DNA of 54,830 nt, taken from positions 1-54,830 of the forward strand of contig NZ_CANMFF010000023.1 of NCBI RefSeq assembly GCF_947497005.1. The letters are read 5' to 3'. The notes under the pieces were generated by a model, which saw nothing but the letters and a program-made list of their open reading frames with translations, was not told the DNA's origin and did not search any database. Below, piece after piece: positions 26,558 through 34,584 of the stretch (the first letter of the stretch is position 1; each line of letters begins with the position of its first letter). This DNA comes from an uncultured Ruegeria sp. GTDB lineage: Bacteria > Pseudomonadota > Alphaproteobacteria > Rhodobacterales > Rhodobacteraceae. A program made the translations under genes and the position numbers.

Positions 26558-28627
26558 ATGCGCGACCCACGCTATGACATTCTGTTCGAACCGACGAAGA
26601 TCGGGCCTCTGACCGCCAAGAACCGGTTCTATCAGGTGCCTCATTGCAACGGCGGCGGCTATCGCGACCCTTCGGCTGCGGCGGCGATGCGAGGCATCAA
26701 GGCCGAAGGCGGCTGGGGTGTCATCTTCACTGAACAGTGCGAGATGCACCATACCTCAGAGATCACCCCGTTTATCGAACTGCGTCTGTGGGAGGACAAA
26801 GACATCCCGCAACTGCGCAAGATGTCCGAGCGGATGAAGACACATGGAGCGCTGGCTGGCATTCAACTGGCCTATTCCGGCATCAACGGGCCGAACCTGT
26901 ACACCAAAGAGGTGCCGCTGGCCCCTTCGGCCATGCCGATCCGTACCTTTACCAATGATCCGGTGCAGGCGCGCGCCTTGGACAAGCAGGACATCAAGGA
27001 CCTGCGCCGTTGGTTCGTGAACGCCGCGAAACGCTCAAAGGAAGCAGGCTTTGACCTGATCTGCCTGTATGGCGCACATGGGTTTGGCATCTTCCAGCAC
27101 TTCCTGAGCCGCGCCACCAACCAGCGCAGCGACGAATATGGTGGATCACTGGAAAACCGCGCCCGGTTCAGCCAGCAAGTCATCGCCGATATGCGCGATG
27201 CCGTGGGTGACACGATTGCGATCACGCTTCGGGTATCGTTGGACGAAACCATCGGCGAACTGGGCTTCTCGAATGCCGAAGTGCGTGACTACATCGAGAT
27301 GAACAGGGATCTGCCCGACCTCTGGGATTTGGCGCATGGCGCCTGGGAGGATTGTTCCGGCCCCTCGCGCTTCAAAGAAGAGGCTGCACAGGAACAGCTG
27401 GTGCGTGGCATTCATGAATTGACCGACAAGCCTATCGTAGGTGTCGGGCGGTTCACATCGCCCGATGTCATGGCCAAAATGGTCAAATCAGGTACTCTGG
27501 ATTTCATAGGCTGCGCCCGACCTTCGATTGCCGACCCGTTCCTGCCGAAGAAGATCGAAGAAGGCCGGATCGAGGATATCCGCGAATGTATCGGCTGCAA
27601 CATCTGCATCACCGGTGACATGACAATGTCGATCAGCCGCTGCACCCAGAACCCGACCTTCATGGAAGAATGGCGCAAAGGCTGGCATCCCGAGAAGATG
27701 AATGAAAAGGGCGACAGCTCGAACGTGCTGATCGTGGGTTCCGGTCCCGCCGGGCTTGAGGCCGCTTGGGCGCTGTGCCGTCGTGGTTACGACGTCGCCG
27801 TGGCCGAAGCGCGTGGCGTGATCGGCGGCCGCGTGGCCCGCGAACGCCTTTTGCCGGGCTTGTCCGCGTGGGGTCGCGTGGTGGATTACCGCGACTATCA
27901 ACTCAGCCAGCGTCCGAATGTGGAAATTTATCGCGAAAGCGAGTTGGATGCCGAGAGCATTCTGGAGTTCGGCTTTGAAAACGTCTGCATCGCTACGGGA
28001 TCTACCTGGCGCAACGACGGGGTCTCGCGCCAGCACGTTGTACCGATGCCGATTGCCGAAGGTGCCAAGGTCTATACACCGGACGATCTGATGGATGGCA
28101 CCATCCCGTCGGGTCGCGTGGTGGTGTATGACGATGACCACTATTACATGGGCGGTGTTCTGGCCGAACTTCTGGCCAGGAAAGGCGCGCAGGTGACGTT
28201 AGTCACACCATCGGCCTATGTCAGTGACTGGACCAACAACACGTTAGAGCAGATCGCCATCCATCCGCGGCTGGTCGATGCTGGTGTCGAGATCGTGCTC
28301 AACCAGGGTGTCACCGAAATCTATTCCGATCACGTGATGTCGAACTGCGTCTATACCGACCGGACCTGGAAGATCGAGGCGGATGCGGTTGTGATGGTTT
28401 CATCCCGCCTTGAAAACAACGGCGTATTCAATGACCTGAAGGCCCGCGAAGCAGAATGGGCGGATGCAGGTATAAGGTCGGTCAAACTGATTGGTGATGC
28501 AAACGCGCCGGGTCCGATCGCCTGGGCAACCTATGCCGGCCACCGCTATGCGCGCGAACTTGATGGCAAGGATATAGGTGACGCATTGCCCTTCCGCCGT
28601 GAAATCACTGAACTTGCTGCAGACTGA
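26558..28627 (+). CDS. TMADH/DMADH-like FMN/4Fe-4S/FAD oxidoreductase (paralogue 2)
   Basis: This 689-residue amine dehydrogenase-type flavoprotein keeps Cys30 (FYQVPHC) for covalent FMN, 4Fe-4S cysteines 344, 347, 350 and 362 (ECIGCNIC, SRCTQN), Trp263, and the catalytic Tyr/His/Asp set (YGAH; WEDCSGPSRF). Position 60 is Gln (FTEQCEM), the residue that distinguishes dimethylamine dehydrogenase from trimethylamine dehydrogenase (Tyr60). The Trp355 position is Asp, as in paralogue 1, so the substrate pocket differs from both prototypes. A C-terminal dinucleotide fold (GSGPAGLEA) passes electrons onward. No electron-transfer flavoprotein genes are present in the window. Demethylation of a secondary or tertiary N-methyl amine or amino acid is the best guess. 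Confidence 0.88.
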   Translation: MRDPRYDILFEPTKIGPLTAKNRFYQVPHCNGGGYRDPSAAAAMRGIKAEGGWGVIFTEQCEMHHTSEITPFIELRLWEDKDIPQLRKMSERMKTHGALAGIQLAYSGINGPNLYTKEVPLAPSAMPIRTFTNDPVQARALDKQDIKDLRRWFVNAAKRSKEAGFDLICLYGAHGFGIFQHFLSRATNQRSDEYGGSLENRARFSQQVIADMRDAVGDTIAITLRVSLDETIGELGFSNAEVRDYIEMNRDLPDLWDLAHGAWEDCSGPSRFKEEAAQEQLVRGIHELTDKPIVGVGRFTSPDVMAKMVKSGTLDFIGCARPSIADPFLPKKIEEGRIEDIRECIGCNICITGDMTMSISRCTQNPTFMEEWRKGWHPEKMNEKGDSSNVLIVGSGPAGLEAAWALCRRGYDVAVAEARGVIGGRVARERLLPGLSAWGRVVDYRDYQLSQRPNVEIYRESELDAESILEFGFENVCIATGSTWRNDGVSRQHVVPMPIAEGAKVYTPDDLMDGTIPSGRVVVYDDDHYYMGGVLAELLARKGAQVTLVTPSAYVSDWTNNTLEQIAIHPRLVDAGVEIVLNQGVTEIYSDHVMSNCVYTDRTWKIEADAVVMVSSRLENNGVFNDLKAREAEWADAGIRSVKLIGDANAPGPIAWATYAGHRYARELDGKDIGDALPFRREITELAAD

Positions 28628-28739
28628 GATCATAGTAAAATTTGGGCGATGGGGTGCCAATTCTGTCGTCCTGAATATACCGTAGTCGATACCTGTACAG
28701 CGACTTCTATTGATGATTAGGGTAGGGGACTTGGCCCAT

Positions 28740-29050
28740 TTCCTTTAGTGTCTTTTCGCGGAAGAACTCGCTTGGTGTTTTTAGACCAAGAGTTTGTCCG
28801 TCGTCAGGAATTTTGGGACAGATTGCAGCCTGAGCTAAGAGAGGGTCTGGCGCATCTGGTTGGTTTGATTACGCGGCGGATTTGCGGTGAAGCAAGCGCC
28901 GGGTTTTGATGGTCTTTTCTTTGATCCTTTCTCTTTGTTGGAGGATGGTCTGGCCGCGTCAGAACTAGACATCGGCTGGGGTGAGGTTTTGCAGTCTCTC
29001 GTGATAGCGTCGATGGTTGTAGTGATCGACGAAGGCATCGATCTGTTACC
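28740..29050 (-). pseudogene. IS3-type transposase (integrase-core) remnants
   Basis: On the minus strand from about 29043, DAFVDHYNHRRYHERLQNLT followed by PADV is the end of an IS3-family integrase core. It is interrupted by two stop codons before QTILQQRERIKEKTIKTRRL. A further scrap near 28730-28800, LGLKTPSEFF, resembles the tail of another integrase-core transposase. Nothing else is recognisable between 28628 and 28740. These scraps abut the IS6 remnant and mark the right edge of module B. Confidence 0.65.
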
Positions 29051-29443
29051 TTAACCTCTAATCGAGGGCTTTTCAGGGGAGCAGGTCATTGTTAATGCAG
29101 GGCAGCGGCGAGCGGGGACGTTGAAGCAATCGCGGATGGCCGAATGAGTCGCCGCGAACCGCTGTAGCCCGCCAGGAGACCAATACCCCTGCATCGCTCC
29201 TTCTTGCTTTCGGAATGGCAAATGGCTGTTTTCCGCGCGGTTGTTGAAACCGTTGTGGGACCAATGTCTCAGGCCCGGGGCAATCTCTCGCTTGGCCGCC
29301 CAATACGACACCAGCTTGTCTTTGATGATACGTTTGGGAATGAAGCCGAGACTCTTTGCCAGGCGGCGCAACAACGTTTTGCCGATCGTTTGTACCGCTT
29401 CAGTTCGAGGATTGCCGACATTGGCCGTCCAAGTGCCGTTCAA
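29051..29443 (-). pseudogene. IS6-family transposase remnant (copy 2)
   Basis: This is the C-terminal half of an IS6-family transposase: LAKSLGFIPKRIIKDKLVSY, GFNNRAENSHLPFRKQEGAM, GGLQRFAATHSAIRDCF. The N-terminal half is missing. It is in the same orientation as copy 1 (12870-13380) and clearly of the same subgroup, so the two could once have bounded the 13.4-29.0 kb segment. Confidence 0.8.
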
Positions 29444-29517
29444 TTGTCAAAGTGAAATGATCAGATGTCTGCTCCGAGCCCATTTCAACCGATGTTGCAT
29501 TAGCAACGAATGTCTGG

Positions 29518-30441
29518 TCAGGGGACATGGTCCTGTCTTACGGCCTTGATGACACCGGCTTTGATCCAGTCGATGTACTTTCTTTTAAGCGAAGAAATCT
29601 GCGTTGATCTAGGCCCCACAATGTAGAAGGCGTGCTTTGTGTGTACCTTATTGTCCAAGGGCTGAACTAATATCCCCTGGTTAACAAGTGGCCCCGTGGT
29701 GAGGGACCAACCTAAGGCGGCGCCTTCTCCTGCTAGACAGGCCTGAATGACAAGTTGGTAGTCATCAAGTACGAGCGTTTGCGGCAGCCTCAGATCGTGG
29801 ATGCCCTGCGCTTCGAGCCATTGCTGCCAGTTCATGCGATTGCGATAGGGCTCGGCATTGTGGATGATGTCATGATGAGCCAAGTCCGGGATTTCGCTAA
29901 TCGGGCCCTTCCTTTCGAGATAAGCGTGGCTGCAGATCACGAATAGGACTTCGTCTGCCAAATGCCAGCAATTGGCACGATCCCAATTCAGCGGACCTCT
30001 TTGAATAGTCAAATCGACTTCGTCTCCGGGTTCAATATTCCGGTCGGTTGTCATCAATCGCACATTCATTTCGGGATGCTTTCGTTGAAAGGATGCAGTC
30101 AGCGGCAATAGCCATTGTGATGAAACCGAAGTGGAGGCTGCGATAGTCAATGTGTGACTGTTGCGTCGCGAAAGCGAATTTAGCCGGGCTTCGATTTTTT
30201 TTAAGGCTGGCTCAACATCACTCATCAGTTCGGCCCCGGCAGACGTCAATTGGACACCACGATTGCCGCGTTCAAACAATTGAACGCCCAGCCGATCCTC
30301 CATCGCCTTGATTGTCTGGCTGATACTGGGCTGGGTAATTCCCAGCTCCTTGGCGGCAAGATTGAAGCTGCTCAGCCGTGCAGCGGCCTCAAACACTATC
30401 AGGGCATTTGGAGAGGGAAGGAGTTTGCGAAGATCAGACAT
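29518..30441 (-). CDS. LysR-family regulator, GcvA-like
   Basis: This 307-residue protein has an N-terminal winged HTH (NALIVFEAAARLSSFNLAAK, then ITQPSISQTIKAMEDRLGVQ) and an effector domain with features of the GcvA group. It is divergent from the PuuB-like oxidase gene. Two inverted repeats lie at and just upstream of its start codon, one of them built from CTAAT/ATTAG, the recognition core described for GcvA. It probably controls the downstream oxidase/aldolase/MttB operon and possibly importer B. Confidence 0.87.
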   Translation of the reverse strand: MSDLRKLLPSPNALIVFEAAARLSSFNLAAKELGITQPSISQTIKAMEDRLGVQLFERGNRGVQLTSAGAELMSDVEPALKKIEARLNSLSRRNSHTLTIAASTSVSSQWLLPLTASFQRKHPEMNVRLMTTDRNIEPGDEVDLTIQRGPLNWDRANCWHLADEVLFVICSHAYLERKGPISEIPDLAHHDIIHNAEPYRNRMNWQQWLEAQGIHDLRLPQTLVLDDYQLVIQACLAGEGAALGWSLTTGPLVNQGILVQPLDNKVHTKHAFYIVGPRSTQISSLKRKYIDWIKAGVIKAVRQDHVP

Positions 30442-30465
30442 AAGCTGATCTAATATCAGGATTAG
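30432..30465. promoter_or_regulatory. Paired inverted repeats between LysR gene and oxidase operon
   Basis: GATCAG-N7-CTGATC (30432-30450) overlaps the LysR start codon, and CTAAT-atcagg-ATTAG (30450-30465) follows directly. Both are perfect repeats in a 70-bp divergent promoter. Their layout fits a LysR recognition site for autorepression and activation of the operon starting at 30512. Confidence 0.55.
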
Positions 30466-30511
30466 AAAGTCGTATCTACTGGGGTTAGGATTTCTGCTCT
30501 ACTTTTTCTGT

Positions 30512-31831
30512 ATGAGCATTATGCCAATACATATGGAACCTACGCAATCAGGTTGGTATGCCGCACTTGGGCCGCGGCCAGCAGCACGTTCGCTTTCTCA
30601 AGACATAACCTGTGACTATCTCGTGGTCGGCGGTGGCTGGATGGGTTTGCATGCTGCACGACGACTGGGAGAGCTTGCTCCAGACGCCCATATCGCCCTT
30701 GTAGATGCTGGGCGGATTGGTAACGGCGCTGCAGGCCGCTGTGCCGGGTTTGCCATCGACCTGGCCCACAACCCGCGCAACAAGCATTTTGCCGAAGACC
30801 ACAAAGGTAACGAAGAGGAATTCCATGTGAATTCCGAAGGCATCGCGTATATGCAATCGGCAGTCAACGAGCTGGGCGTGGATTGTGACTGGGATCCTTC
30901 GGGCAAGTATCATGCTGCGGCCACTTCACGTGGTGATCGCTGTCTGGCTGAAATGTCCGAGGCGCTGGCCCGGATTGGTAAAAAACACAGCTGGATTGGC
31001 AAAAACGAGATTCAATCTCTCACTGGGTCACGGCATTATCATGCCGCCATTCACACGCCGGGAACCATTTTGATACAACCGGCAAAGTATCTGGTGGGCC
31101 TGATGCATGCACTAGTTGATTATGTGGACGTGTATGAAAAAACACCTGTCACAAACATCGACTATGCGCCGAAATTTCATTCTTGCGAAACACCGGGCGG
31201 TGTCATCAGGGCGCGGCAAGTTCTGCTGTGCAATGCCGCCTATCTGACCAAATGTGGTTTCTTCAAAAACACTGCGATTCCAGTTTATACCTACGGCTCT
31301 ATGACACGAGAGTTGACCAGAGATGAGTTGGCGCAAGTTGGCGCGCGTGGCCCGTTCGGTGTGATCCCAGCAGAGAGTTTTGGTACGACGATGCGGCTTA
31401 CCAATGACAACCGGTTGTTTCTACGCAATGTTTATTCCTATGCGCGCGGGTTTCAGTCGCATCAGTCTGATGTGGATTACGCACGTAAACATCATCAGAT
31501 TGCCTTTGACCGTCGATATCCCAACCTGTCCCACATCGGATATGAACACAGCTGGGGCGGTTTGCTGACCATGGCCCACAATGGCGGCATGGTGTTTGGC
31601 CAATTGGCGGATCGGGTCTTTGGAGCAGCCTTTTGCAACGGCACAGGCGTGGCGCGTGGCGCGGGATTTGGCAAGGCGCTGGCTGAACTGGCGCTAGGAC
31701 GCACATCACGCAGTATCGACATTCTGAACAACCGGCCAAAGCCCAATCGTGGCTTGCCCGACTGGATTACCGAAATCGGGGTGCGGATGACAACGAAATA
31801 CCGGTTGATCAAAGCCGGCAAAGAAACCTGA
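30512..31831 (+). CDS. PuuB-like FAD amine oxidase (DAO family)
   Basis: This 439-residue FAD-dependent oxidoreductase resembles gamma-glutamylputrescine oxidase and sarcosine/glycine-oxidase-type proteins. The FAD motif GGGWMG is at residues 40-45, followed by VDAGRIGNGAAGRCAGF, the conserved second contact. Near the C-terminus GGLLTMAHNGGMVFGQ and FCNGTGVARG form the flavin cap. It would oxidise a C-N bond to give an aldehyde or ketoacid plus amine and H2O2. It starts a three-gene operon with the DapA-like and MttB-like genes. An ATG at 30521 is an alternative start. Confidence 0.87.
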   Translation: MSIMPIHMEPTQSGWYAALGPRPAARSLSQDITCDYLVVGGGWMGLHAARRLGELAPDAHIALVDAGRIGNGAAGRCAGFAIDLAHNPRNKHFAEDHKGNEEEFHVNSEGIAYMQSAVNELGVDCDWDPSGKYHAAATSRGDRCLAEMSEALARIGKKHSWIGKNEIQSLTGSRHYHAAIHTPGTILIQPAKYLVGLMHALVDYVDVYEKTPVTNIDYAPKFHSCETPGGVIRARQVLLCNAAYLTKCGFFKNTAIPVYTYGSMTRELTRDELAQVGARGPFGVIPAESFGTTMRLTNDNRLFLRNVYSYARGFQSHQSDVDYARKHHQIAFDRRYPNLSHIGYEHSWGGLLTMAHNGGMVFGQLADRVFGAAFCNGTGVARGAGFGKALAELALGRTSRSIDILNNRPKPNRGLPDWITEIGVRMTTKYRLIKAGKET

Positions 31832-31844
31832 CAGGAGTAAACAA

Positions 31845-32717
31845 ATGGCAGATCTTGCTGGTATCAACCTGGCCATGCAAACGCCCTTTGGCGCGGATGG
31901 CGCTATCGATTTTGACACCTGTAAACACTTGATCGATGCCTATATCGACGCCGGCGTTCATGGGCTGGTTTTGGGATCGGGTACGGGGCAACACCCCTAT
32001 CTGACCGAAGCAGAGTGCAACCAGTTTTATGAGGTAGGCATTGCCCACATCAATGGGAGGTGCAATGCGATCTGCCAAACGTCTGCGTTGAATATGGACG
32101 AGGTGGCTCGCCGCTCTCGCCATGCCGAAGCAAGCGGCGCCGATGCGCTGATGATCCTGCCTCCCTATTTGGAAGGGCCGGTAGATGATGAAGGATTATT
32201 CGAATTTTATCGTGAAATAGATTCCGAGGTAGAGGTCGACATCGTCGGATACAACATTCCGCAAGCTACTGGACTGTCGGTTTCACCGGCATTGTTCAGT
32301 CGTCTGAGCACATTGAAGAACTTCAACTACATCAAGGACAGCGGCGGCGACATGACCGTGCATCAGCAGTATTTGCAGGACGGTTGCAGAGTGCTGAACG
32401 GATGTGACACCACAACGGTTTTTGCTCTGATGGTCGGATCACATGGCTGCATCTGGGGTGGTGCAAATTACATGCCGCATGAGGCGGTGACGTTGTACCG
32501 CCTGGTGGCTGAGGGAGACTATACGGGCGCATTGACGTTGTGGCAGAAAATGCTGCCATCGCTTCTGCACATCTGGACCCATGATTATATGCAATGCGTT
32601 TTGGCGGCCTCCAAACATCGCGGTTTTGGCCTGGGCAATGTACGTCGCCCACTACGCCCGCTCTCTGCAGAAGCCGAGGCCGAAATGATCGCAACCCTCG
32701 CACCATTGTTGAATTGA
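31845..32717 (+). CDS. DapA/NanA-family aldolase or dehydratase
   Basis: This 290-residue class I lyase barrel has its Schiff-base lysine at Lys164 (FNYIKDSGGDM) and Tyr136 in VGYNIPQ, both canonical. The substrate-binding loop that normally reads GTTGE is replaced by GSGTGQHPYL at residues 44-53, so it is unlikely to be a true dihydrodipicolinate synthase. The operon context points to aldol cleavage or dehydration of a ketoacid derived from an amine or betaine. It starts 13 bp after the oxidase, with AGGAG upstream. Confidence 0.85.
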   Translation: MADLAGINLAMQTPFGADGAIDFDTCKHLIDAYIDAGVHGLVLGSGTGQHPYLTEAECNQFYEVGIAHINGRCNAICQTSALNMDEVARRSRHAEASGADALMILPPYLEGPVDDEGLFEFYREIDSEVEVDIVGYNIPQATGLSVSPALFSRLSTLKNFNYIKDSGGDMTVHQQYLQDGCRVLNGCDTTTVFALMVGSHGCIWGGANYMPHEAVTLYRLVAEGDYTGALTLWQKMLPSLLHIWTHDYMQCVLAASKHRGFGLGNVRRPLRPLSAEAEAEMIATLAPLLN

Positions 32718-32769
32718 GCTATGCATAGTTTGGAATTCGCCCTGATACTACAGTTGCGTCAAGCATTGT

Positions 32770-34299
32770 ATGACTGACAAGCGCCCAGCCCGGCGCGGCC
32801 GTGCGGTCCGCAAAAACCATCGGGAAAGCCAGGTTACACCACGCCTGAGCACAATCCGATATGGTCTGAAACCCACCGAATTTGTCAGCGCAGACGAGTT
32901 GGAACACATTCACCAAGCCTCGCTGTGGATATTGAAAGAGGTGGGCATTGATTTTCGAGATGACGTCGCCCTGCGCCAATGGAAAGACGCTGGTGCTGAT
33001 GTGCGCGGCGAGCGGGTGCATCTGGACGGTGATCTTGTCGAAAGCCTGATCGCCAATGTGCCCGAACGGTTCAAGATGACAGGCCGGGGTGATAACACGC
33101 GCTTTGAAATTGGAGTCGATACGGTCAGTTTTTGCCCAATGCAGGGCGCGCCCAACATCCGCGATTTGGACGGCACGCGGCGGTTTTCCACCATTGATGA
33201 CCTAAGTCGCCTGAACCGTATCATTCAGATGAGCCCTGGATTTCACATGGCCACTGGTTTTGCCTGCGAACCCACGGATATTGCTGTGCCTTGGCGGCAT
33301 TTGCATATCAATCGCAGCAATTTGGTGGATACTGACCTGGCAACTTTTGGTCTGACCACCGGGCAGGAACGGGCCGAGGATTCCATCGAAATGGCGCGCA
33401 TCGTCTACGGAGATGAATTCTTGCGTGAAAATGCAGTGCTGATGGGGCAGATTTCCGGCAATTCACCACTGGTTTGGGATTCGACGATGCTGGAAGGCCT
33501 TCGCGTCTACGCTGAGGCAAATCAGGTCGTACTGTGCTCGCCTTTTGTGTTGGGCGCTGCCAATACACCCGCCGATGTGGTGGCCACAGTCGCACAACTG
33601 AATGCCGAGGCCATCGCTGGCATAGCCTATGCGCAGTTGGTTAAACCCGGCACCAAAACCATCTATGGTCAATATTCTGTGTCTGTATCGATGAAAAACG
33701 GTGCGCCAATGTCTGGCATGCCAGAAGTCAGCCAGATGAATGCCTTGGTCGGCCAGTTAGCGCGGCGATACAACATCCCGTGGCGGACCACCGCGTCGCA
33801 GGCTTCGTCAAAATCCTTTGACGCACAGTCGGGGTATGAATCAGCCACCTCTTATATGGCCGCCCTGACGTCGAACGCTAATTTTCTACTGCATGCAGGC
33901 GGTTGGGACGAGGCCGGCATGGTGCACTGCATCAATAAACTCGTCGCAGACGGAGAACAAAACCTGCTAATGGCGAAGTACGCTGCGGGGGTAAATTTTG
34001 ATCGACTGGATGAGGCTATGAAGGCCATACGCCGTATCGGCCCCGGCGGACATTACCTGAGTGATGCGTTTACGCTGAAGCATTTTCAGGATGCATTCTT
34101 CTCTCCCGAAATCCTTGACTACGAGGCCTTTGAGCTATGGCAGGCAAAAGGGAGCAAAGACATGCCAATGCGAACACGCGAGAAGGCAGAGCAGTTGCTC
34201 AATGAATACCAACAGCCTGCTCTTGATGTTGGCCGTATAGAAGCTTTAGATGAATTTGTGGTACGTAGAGAGAGCGAGATTTCACCAAGCCTCGCATGA
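32770..34299 (+). CDS. MttB-family methyltransferase, non-pyrrolysine (copy 2)
   Basis: This 509-residue trimethylamine-methyltransferase superfamily protein has no in-frame amber codon. It has a short basic N-terminus (KRPARRGRAVRKNHRE), like copy 1, then the barrel. It is clearly divergent from copy 1 in sequence (for example LARRYNIPWRTTASQASSKS versus the other's FYGLPSSVGAGMTDAKIPDA), so a distinct substrate is likely. It is the third gene of the LysR-linked operon. No corrinoid protein gene is nearby. Confidence 0.84.
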   Translation: MTDKRPARRGRAVRKNHRESQVTPRLSTIRYGLKPTEFVSADELEHIHQASLWILKEVGIDFRDDVALRQWKDAGADVRGERVHLDGDLVESLIANVPERFKMTGRGDNTRFEIGVDTVSFCPMQGAPNIRDLDGTRRFSTIDDLSRLNRIIQMSPGFHMATGFACEPTDIAVPWRHLHINRSNLVDTDLATFGLTTGQERAEDSIEMARIVYGDEFLRENAVLMGQISGNSPLVWDSTMLEGLRVYAEANQVVLCSPFVLGAANTPADVVATVAQLNAEAIAGIAYAQLVKPGTKTIYGQYSVSVSMKNGAPMSGMPEVSQMNALVGQLARRYNIPWRTTASQASSKSFDAQSGYESATSYMAALTSNANFLLHAGGWDEAGMVHCINKLVADGEQNLLMAKYAAGVNFDRLDEAMKAIRRIGPGGHYLSDAFTLKHFQDAFFSPEILDYEAFELWQAKGSKDMPMRTREKAEQLLNEYQQPALDVGRIEALDEFVVRRESEISPSLA

Positions 34300-34584
34300 A
34301 ACCCACGCCTCTATGCTCAACTCTCCGTTCAGCGCGAGTTTTTAAAGCTGACCTTCGCCACAATTCACTCAGTGTCCGTTTGGTCCCGCTGATCTGTCAG
34401 TTCGCAACTAAGCGAAGTTCGCCGACGCAGCGAATGTCTCGTCTGGCCGGCAGCACCGCAGCATCCAGGACGGACAACAGATGGCAGCTTTGGGCCGATC
34501 GACCCGTAACTCTAGTTAAGGTCTTTTGCCACGGCTGGATCACTGTCGAAGTAATTGCATGGACATTGAAAACGCAGCGCTTGA
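34300..34584. other. Intergenic region without recognised gene
   Basis: This 285-bp gap lies between the second MttB gene and the winged-helix regulator. Short open frames exist but none resembles a known protein. It presumably holds the promoter of the downstream regulator. I see no strong hairpin. Confidence 0.35.

Noticed and set aside
31845..32717. Genuine dihydrodipicolinate synthase (DapA)
   Set aside because: The GTTGE loop is replaced and the gene lies in an amine-degradation operon, not with lysine synthesis genes.
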